Origin: Synaphobranchus kaupii
Lineage: Eukaryota; Chordata; Actinopteri; Anguilliformes; Synaphobranchidae
Assembly: GCA_029718625.1 (NCBI GenBank)
Contig: CM056379.1
Location: 70,116,670 to 70,180,669, forward strand
DNA length: 64,000 nt
Reading direction: 5' to 3'
Shown: one piece after another, positions 56,136 through 64,000 of the stretch
Layout of the letters: each line of letters opens with the position of its first letter
Numbering within the stretch: the first letter of the stretch is position 1
Made by a program: the position numbers and the translations under genes
Notes under the pieces: model-generated
Database searches by the model: none
Seen by the model: only the letters and a program-made list of their open reading frames with translations
What the model was told of the DNA's origin: nothing

Positions 56136-57801
56136 TAATCATACTGGGGTAGTAGGTGAGTGGGATAGTTAGTGAGTCTGGGGTAACCATACTGGGGTAG
56201 TAGGTGAGTGGGGTAGTTATAGTCAGTGGGGTAGTTAGTGAGTCTGGGGTAATACTGGGGTAGTAGGTGAGTGGGGTAGTTATAGTCAGTGGGGTAGTTA
56301 GTGAGTCTGGGGTAATCATACTGGGGTAGTAGGTGAGTGGGGTAGTTATAGTCAGTGGGGTAGTTAGTGAGTCTGGGGTAATCATACTGGGGTAGTAGGT
56401 GAGTGGGGTAGTTATAGTCAGTGGGGTAGTTAGTGAGTCTGGGGTAATCATACTGGGGTAGTAGGTGAGTGGGGTAGTTATAGTCAGTGGGGTAGTTAGT
56501 GAGTCTGGGGTAATCATACTGGGGTAGTAGGTTTGGGGTAGTTATAGTCAGTGGGGTAGTTAGTGAGTCTGGGGTAATCATACTGGGGTAGTAGGTGAGT
56601 GGGGTAGTTATAGTCAGTGGGGTAGTTAATGAATCTGGGGTAATCATACTGGGGTAGTAGGTGAGTGGCGTAGTTATAGTCAGTGGGGTAGTTAGTGAGT
56701 CTGGGGTAATCATACTGGGGTAGTAGGTGAGTGGGGTAGTTATAGTCAGTGGGTTAGTGAGTCTGGGGTAATCATACTGGGGTAGTAGGTGAGTGGGGTA
56801 GTTATAGTCAGTGGGGTAGTTAGTGAGTCTGGGGTAATCATACTGGGGTAGTAGGTGAGTGGGGTAGTTATTGTCAGTGGGGTAGTTAGTGAGTCTGGGG
56901 TAATCATACTGGGGTAGTAGGTGAGTGGGGTAGTTAGTGAGTCTGGGGTAATCATACTGGGGTAGTAGGTGAGTGGGGGTAGTTATAGTCAGTGGGGTAG
57001 TTAGTGAGTCTGGGGTAATCATACTGGGGTAGTAGGTGAGTGGGGTAGTTAGTGAGTCTGGGGTAATCATACTGGGGTAGTAGGTGAGTGGGGTAGTTAT
57101 AGTCAGTGGGGTAGTTGGTGAGTCTGGGGTAGTCATACTGGGTAGTAGGTGAGTGGGGTAGTTATAGTCAGTGGGGTAGTTAGTGAGTCTGGGGTAATCA
57201 TACTGGGGTAGTAGGTGAGTGGGGTAATTATAGTCAGTGGGGTTGTTTGTGAGTCTGGGGTAATCATACTGGGGTAGTAGGTGAGTGGGGTAGTTAGTGA
57301 GTCTGGGGTAATCATACTGGGGTAGTAGGTGAGTGGGGTAGTTAGTGAGTCTGGGGTAATCATACTGGGGTAGTAGGTGAGTGGGGTAGTTAGTGAGTCT
57401 GGGGTAATCATACTGGGGTAGTAGGTGAGTGGGGTAGTTAGTGAGTCTGGGGTAATCATACTGGGGTAGTAGGTGAGTGGGGTAGTTATAGTCAGTGGGG
57501 TAGTTAGTGAGTCTGGGGTAATCATACTGGGGTAGTAGGTGAGTGGGGTAGTTATAGTCAGTGGGGTAGTTAGTGAGTCTGTGGTAATCATACTGGGGTA
57601 GTAGGTGAGTGGGGTAGTTATAGTCAGTGGGGTAGTTAGTGAGTCTGGGGTAATCATACTGGGGTAGTAGGTGAGTGGGGTAGTTATTGTCAGTGGGGTA
57701 GTTAGTGAGTCTGGGGTAATCATACTGGGGTAGTAGGTGAGTGGGGTAGTTAGTGAGTCTGAGGTAATCATACTGGGGTAGTAGGTGAGTGGGGTGGTTA
57801 T
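56136..57801 (+). repeat. Minisatellite array A6
   Basis: Private variants (GTAGGTTTGGGG at 56528, GTTAATGAATCTGGGG, GAGTGGCGTAG, CAGTGGGTTAGTG) occur in the same order in the first part of A7 at an offset of about 2338 bp. One-base shifts make the minus strand switch between two open frames. Confidence 0.96.
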
Positions 57802-58471
57802 AGTGAGTTGAATAGTAATGGTAAGGAAAGAGTTAAAATCACATGGTAATGAAAGGCTTAACATGTAGTGAGGGAAGTCACGTTAATTGCCATTGGTCAA
57901 CGAATATGAATAATTAAAAATTCTACCAATGAAAAGCCAATGTGTATAGTGCAGTGAGTGCTGATGACATCATAATAGCTGTGGCAGAGGGCTAATGGAA
58001 TGTTGGTCTTTTGAAAATGTTAAACTGTCAAAAAATGAAGAAACTTAAACTGCTGTGGTTTAAAAAGTATAGCAGATATTTGAAGTCTGTAAAAGAGGTC
58101 TTTTAATATAGGTTGTCCACCCTACTCTAAAGTTTGAATGGTGTCTCTAGCTTAAACGGTCTAGGAGGAGCAGCTTCCAGAAAAAAAGTGGAAATAAGTT
58201 GGAAAAAGTTGAATTTCAATGGAAGTCTATGGGGGAAAAATGTCTCTTTAAACACCTGTAGTTTAAAAAGTATAACAAATATTAAAAATCTGTATAGAAG
58301 CAACTTAATTCATGCTGCCCTACACATTTTAAAGTTTGAATGGTGTTTCTAGCTTAAACGGTGTAGGAGGAGTTGATGTGTGAAAAACGGCGGAAACCTA
58401 CTACTATAATAAGAACTAGAATGTAAAGTTTATGAATAAACTTTGGTGTGATTGCTTCAGTTGTATGGATT
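57802..58471 (+). repeat. Satellite spacer S6
   Basis: 670 bp, short-ended, near-identical to S2 and S7. Confidence 0.95.
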
Positions 58472-61400
58472 GTAATCATACTGGGGTAGTAGGTGAGTGG
58501 GATAGTTAGTGAGTCTGGGGTAACCATACTGGGGTAGTAGGTGAGTGGGGTAGTTATAGTCAGTGGGGTAGTTAGTGAGTCTGGGGTAATACTGGGGTAG
58601 TAGGTGAGTGGGGGTAGTTATAGTCAGTGGGGTAGTTAGTGAGTCTGGGGTAATCATACTGGGGTAGTAGGTGAGTGGGGTAGTTATAGTCAGTGGGGTA
58701 GTTAGTGAGTCTGGGGTAATCATACTGGGGTAGTAGGTGAGTGGGGTAGTTATAGTCAGTGGGGTAGTTAGTGAGTCTGGGGTAATCATACTGGGGTAGT
58801 AGGTGAGTGGGGTAGTTATAGTCAGTGGGGTAGTTAGTGAGTCTGGGGTAATCATACTGGGGTAGTAGGTTTGGGGTAGTTATAGTCAGTGGGGTAGTTA
58901 GTGAGTCTGGGGTAATCATACTGGGGTAGTAGGTGAGTGGGGTAGTTATAGTCAGTGGGGTAGTTAATGAATCTGGGGTAATCATACTGGGGTAGTAGGT
59001 GAGTGGCGTAGTTATAGTCAGTGGGGTAGTTAGTGAGTCTGGGGTAATCATACTGGGGTAGTAGGTGAGTGGGGTAGTTATAGTCAGTGGGTTAGTGAGT
59101 CTGGGGTAATCATACTGGGGTAGTAGGTGAGTGGGGTAGTTATAGTCAGTGGGGTAGTTAGTGAGTCTGGGGTAATCATACTGGGGTAGTAGGTGAGTGG
59201 GGTAGTTATTGTCAGTGGGGTAGTTAGTGAGTCTGGGGTAATCATACTGGGGTAGTAGGTGAGTGGGGTAGTTAGTGAGTCTGGGGTAATCATACTGGGG
59301 TAGTAGGTGAGTGGGGTAGTTATAGTCAGTGGGGTAGTTAGTGAGTCTGGGGTAATCATACTGGGGTAGTAGGTGAGTGGGGTAGTTATAGTCAGTGGGG
59401 TAGTTAGTGAGTCTGGGGTAATCATACTGGGGTAGTAGGTGAGTGGGGTAGTTATAGTCAGTGGGGTAGTTAGTGAGTCTGGGGTAATCATACTGGGGTA
59501 GTAGGTGAGTGGGGTAGTTAGTGAGTCTGGGGTAATCATACTGGGGTAGTAGGTGAGTGGGGTAGTTAGTGAGTCTGGGGTAATCATACTGGGGTAGTAG
59601 GTGAGTGGGGTAGTTATAGTCAGTGGGGTAGTTAGTGAGTCTGGGGTAATCATACTGGGGTAGTAGGTGAGTGGGGTAGTTATAGTCAGTGGGGTAGTTA
59701 GTGAGTCTGGGGTAATCATACTGGGGTAGTAGGTGAGTGGGGTAGTTAGTGAGTCTGGGGTAATCATACTGGGGTAGTAGGTGAGTGGGGTAGTTATAGT
59801 CAGTGGGGTAGTTAGTCAGTCTGGGGTAATCATACTGGGGTAGTAGGTGAGTGGGGTAGTTATAGTCAGTGGGGTACTTAGTGAGTCTGGGGTAATCATA
59901 CTGGGGTAGTAGGTGAGTGGGGTAGTTATAGTCAATGGGGTAGTTAGTGAGTCTGGGGTAATACTGGGGTAGTAGGTGAGTGGGGTTGTTAGTGAGTCTG
60001 GGGTAATCATACTGGGGTAGTTGGTGAGTGGGGTAATCATACTGGGGTAGTAGATGAGTGGGGTAGTTATAGTCAGTGGGGTAGTTAGTGAGTCTGGGGT
60101 AATCATACTGGGGTAGTAGGTGAGTGGGGTAGTTATAGTCAGTGGGGTAGATAGTGAGTCTGGGGTAATCATACTGGGGTAGTAGGTGAGTGGGGTAGTT
60201 ATAGTCAGTGGGGTAGTTAGTGAGTCTGGGGTAATCATACTGGGGTAGTAGGTGAGTGGGGTAGTTATAGTCAGTGGGGTAGTTAGTGAGTCTGGGGTAA
60301 TCATACTGGGGTAGTAGGTGAGTGGGGTAGTTAGTGAGTCTGGGGTAATCATACTGGGGTAGTAGGTGAGTGGGGTAGTTATAGTCAGTGGGGTAGTTAG
60401 TGAGTCTGGGGTAATCATACTGGGGTAGTAGGTGAGTGGGGTAGTTATAGTCAGTGGGGTAGTTAGTGAGTCTGGGGTAATCATACTGGGGTAGTAGGTG
60501 AGTGGGGTAGTTATAGTCAGTGGGGTAGTTAGTGAGTCTGGGGTAATCATACTGGGGTAGTAGGTGAGTGGGGTAGTTATAGTCAGTGGGGTAGTTAGTG
60601 AGTCTGGGGTAATCATACTGGGGTAGTAGGTGAGTGGGGTAGTTATAGTCAGTGGGGTAGTTAGTGAGTCTGGGGTATTCATACTGGGGTAGTAGGTGAG
60701 TGGGGTAGTTATAGTCAGTGGGGTAGTTAGTGAGTCTGGGGTAATCATACTGGGGTAGTAGGTGAGTGGGGTAGTTATAGTCAGTGGGGTAGTTAGTGAG
60801 TCTGGGGTAATCATACTGGGGTAATAGGTGAGTGGGGTAGTTATAGTCAGTGGGGTAGTTAGTGAGTCTGGGTAATCATACTGGGGTAGTAGGTGAGTGG
60901 GGTAGTTATAGTCAGTGGGGTAGTTAGTGAGTCTGGGGTAATCATACTCGGGTAGTAGGTGAGTGGGGTAGTTATAGTCAGTGTGGTAGTTAGTGAGTCT
61001 GGGGTAATCATACTGGGGTAGTAGGTGAGTGGGGTAATTATAGTCAGTGGGGTAGTTAGTGAGTCTGGGGTAATCATACTGGGGTAGTAGGTGAGTGGGG
61101 TAGTTATTGTCAGTGGGGTAGTTAGTGAGTCTGGGGTAATCATACTGGGGTAGTAGGTGAGTGGGGTAGTTATAGTCAGTGGGGTAGTTAGTGAGTCTGG
61201 GGTAATCATACTGGGGTAGTAGGTGAGTGGGGTAGTTATAGTCAGTGGGGTAGTTAGTGAGTCTGGGGTAATCATACTGGGGTAGTAGGTGAGTGGGGTA
61301 GTTATAGTCAGTGGGGTAGTTAGTGAGTCTGGGGTAATCATACTGGGGTAGTAGGTGAGTTGGGTAGTTATAGTCAGTGTGGTAGTTATTGAGTCTGGGG

Positions 61401-61859
61401 TAATCCTACTGGGGTAGTAGCCTTTCCTAGTTATAGTCAGTGGGGTAGTTAGTGAGTCTGGGGTAATCATACTGGGGTAGTAGGTGAGTGGGGTAGTTAT
61501 AGTCAGTGGGGTAGTTAGTGAGTCTGGGGTAATCATACTGGGGTAGTAGGTGAGTGGGGTAGTTATAGTCAGTGGGGTAGTTAGTGAGTCTGGGGTAATC
61601 ATACTGGAGTAGGTGAGTGGGGTAGTTAGTGAGTCTGGGGTAATCATACTGGGGTAGTAGGTGAGTGGGGTAGTTATAATCAGTGGGGTAGTTACTGAGT
61701 CTGGGGTAATCAGACTGGGGTAGTAGGTGAGTGGGGTAGTTATTGTCAGTGGGGTAGTTAGTGAGTCTGGGGTAATCATACTGGGGTAGTAGGTGAGTGG
61801 GGTAGTTAGTGAGTCTGAGGTAATCATACTGGGGTAGTAGGTGAGTGGGGTGGTTATAG
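58472..61859 (+). repeat. Minisatellite array A7
   Basis: The longest array after A1. Its left part copies A6 (offset about 2338 bp) and its right part copies A3 (offset about 12032 bp, sharing the CCTTTCCTAG unit at 61421). It is therefore a mosaic of two older arrays. Confidence 0.96.
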
Positions 61860-62527
61860 TGAGTTGAATAGTAATGGTAAGGAAAGAGTTAAAATCACAT
61901 GGTAATGAAATGCTTAACATGTAGTGAGGGAAGTCACGTTAATTGCCATTGGTCAACGAATATGAATAATTAAAAATTCTACCAATGAAAAGCCAATGTG
62001 TATAGTGCAGTGAGTGCTGATGACATCATAATAGCTGTGGCAGAGGGCTAATGGAATGTTGGTCTTTTGAAAATGTTAAACTGTCAAAAAATGAAGAAAC
62101 TTAAACTGCTGTGGTTTAAAAAGTATAGCAGATATTTGAAGTCTGTAAAAGAGGTCTTTTAATATAGGTTGTCCACCCTACTCTAAAGTTTGAATGGTGT
62201 CTCTAGCTTAAACGGTCTAGGAGGAGCAGCTTCCAGAAAAAAAGTGGAAATAAGTTGGAAAAAGTTGAATTTCAATGGAAGTCTATGGGGGAAAAATGTC
62301 TCTTTAAACACCTGTAGTTTAAAAAGTATAACAAATATTAAAAATCTGTATAGAAGCAACTTAATTCATGCTGCCCTACACATTTTAAAGTTTGAATGGT
62401 GTTTCTAGCTTAAACGGTGTAGGAGGAGTTGATGTGTGAAAAACGGCGGAAACCTACTACTATAATAAGAACTAGAATGTAAAGTTTATGAATAAACTTT
62501 GGTGTGATTGCTTCAGTTGTATGGATT
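61860..62527 (+). repeat. Satellite spacer S7
   Basis: 668 bp. Its left border with A7 is near-identical to the A3/S3 border, but it has the short right end, unlike S3. Confidence 0.95.
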
Positions 62528-64000
62528 GTAATCATACTGGGGTAGTAGGTGAGTGGGATAGTTAGTGAGTCTGGGGTAACCATACTGGGGTAGTAGGTGA
62601 GTGGGGTAGTTATAGTCAGTGGGGTAGTTAGTGAGTCTGGGGTAATACTGGGGGTAGTAGGTGAGTGGGGTAGTTATAGTCAGTGGGGTAGTTAGTGAGT
62701 CTGGGGTAATCATACTGGGGTAGTAGGTGAGTGGGGTAGTTATAGTCAGTGGGGTAGTTAGTGAGTCTGGGGTAATCATACTGGGGTAGTAGGTGAGTGG
62801 GGTAGTTATAGTCAGTGGGGTAGTTAGTGAGTCTGGGGTAATCATACTGGGGTAGTAGGTGAGTGGGGTAGTTATAGTCAGTGGGGTAGTTAGTGAGTCT
62901 GGGGTAATCATACTGGGGTAGTAGGTGAGTGGGGTAATTATAGTCAGTGGGGTTGTTTGTGAGTCTGGGGTAATCATACTGGGGTAGTAGGTGAGTGGGG
63001 TAGTTAGTGAGTCTGGGGTAATCATACTTGGGTAGTTGGTGAGTGGGGTAGTTAGTGAGTCTGGGGTAATCATACTGGGGTAGTAGGTGAGTGGGGTAGT
63101 TAAAGTCAGTGGGGTAGTTAGTGAGTCTGGGGTAATCATACTGGGGTAGTAGGTGAGTGGGGTAGTTATAGTCAGTGGGGTTGTTAATGAGTCTGGGGTA
63201 ATCATACTGGGGTAGTAGGTGAGTGGGGTAGTTATAGTCAGTGGGGTAGTTAGTGAGTCTGGGGTAATCATACTGGGGTAGTAGGTGAGTGGGGTAGTTA
63301 TAGTCAGTGGGGTAGTTAGTGAGTCTGGGGTAATCATACTGGGGTAGTAGGTGAGTGGGGTATATAGTCAGTGGGGTAGTTAATGAGTCTGGGGTAATCA
63401 TACTGGGGTAGTAGGTGAGTGGCGTAGTTATAGTCAGTGGTAATCATACTGGGGTAGTAGGTGAGTGGGGTAGTTAGTGAGTCTGGGGTAATCATACTGG
63501 GGTAGTAGGTGAGTGGGGTAGTTATAGTCAGTGGGGTAGTTAGTGAGTCTGGGGTAATCATACTGGGGTAGTAGGTGAGTGGGGTAGTTATAGTCAGTGG
63601 GGTAGTTAGTGAGTCTGGGGTAATCATACTGGGGTAGTAGGTGAGTGGAGTAGTGAGTCTGGGGTAATCATACTGGGGTAGTAGGTGAGTGGGGTCGTTA
63701 GTGAGTCTGGGGTAATCATACTGGGGTAGTAGGTGAGTGGGGTAGTTATAGTCAGTGGGGTAGTTAGTGAGTCTGGGGTAATCATACTGGGGTAGTAGGT
63801 GAGTGGGGTAGTTATAGTCAGTGGGGTAGTTAGTGAGTCTGTGGTAATCATACTGGGGTAGTAGGTGAGTGGGGTAGTTATAGTCAGTGGGGTAGTTAGT
63901 GAGTCTGGGGTAATCATACTGGGGTAGTAGGTGAGTGGGGTAGTTATAGTCAGTGGGGTAGTTAGTGAGTCTGTGGTAATCATACTGGGGTAGTAGGTGA
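62528..64000 (+). repeat. Minisatellite array A8, running off the window
   Basis: It starts with the same edge monomers as the other arrays (GGGATAGTTAG, GTAACCATAC) and continues to the end of the window. Damaged units occur at 63360 (GTATATAGTC) and 63430-63445. Confidence 0.96.

Noticed and set aside
46741..62527. A conserved 72-codon plus-strand frame (MNGVSSLNG...) in each spacer
   Set aside because: It is conserved only because the spacers are recent copies. It has no recognisable domain, and it overlaps the internal spacer duplication.
40632..64000. Repeats with spacers as a CRISPR array
   Set aside because: Units are head-to-tail without unique spacers between them, the host is an animal, and there are no cas genes.

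Overview
The window is vertebrate nuclear DNA, almost certainly from a ray-finned (teleost) fish. The evidence is its transposon mix (Tc1, piggyBac-like, PIF/Harbinger-like, Ty3/Gypsy, an L2/CR1-like LINE, an L1-like LINE) plus spliced exons with GT/AG borders. The species cannot be fixed from the sequence. There are no bacterial or phage operons; most open reading frames are transposon remnants or chance.

Layout. 1-12.3 kb: an LTR fragment, two inverted copies of a fish interspersed repeat, an L2/CR1-like LINE on the minus strand, a deleted Tc1 element, a solo LTR, a non-autonomous piggyBac-like element (TTAA target), and a Tc1 element complete except for one nonsense codon. 12.6-20.6 kb: a decayed Ty3/Gypsy element whose RT is split by another repeat and whose integrase is split by a second Gypsy element. 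21.0-26.4 kb: a large inverted repeat, then a minus-strand LTR element with both LTRs, a 4-bp target duplication, a tRNA-Gln-type primer site, a polypurine tract and a broken gag-like frame. 26.4-33.0 kb: an L1 endonuclease fragment, a solo LTR, a tRNA-like SINE head, a CpG-rich patch, a CA microsatellite and unassigned DNA. 33.0-40.3 kb: a PIF/Harbinger-like element beside a small spliced C2H2 zinc-finger gene. That gene is broken by a piggyBac-like element inserted in the 3' splice site of intron 2; the element itself carries a solo LTR. 40.3 kb to the window end: more than 23 kb of a 66/48-bp minisatellite, interrupted by seven ~0.67-0.82 kb spacers plus a truncated eighth. The truncated spacer is fused to the last zinc-finger exon.

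Most notable: (1) a host zinc-finger gene whose three exons join in phase, disabled by a TTAA insertion at a splice acceptor, a nonsense codon and a satellite fusion; (2) the satellite, built of four related modules (18+14+16+18 bp), with spacers flanked by conserved divergent edge monomers; (3) an LTR element whose U5 matches the complement of the tRNA-Gln anticodon arm, in addition to its tRNA-Gln primer site. Nothing here looks like a multi-gene operating system: the window is a record of nested insertion and satellite growth.
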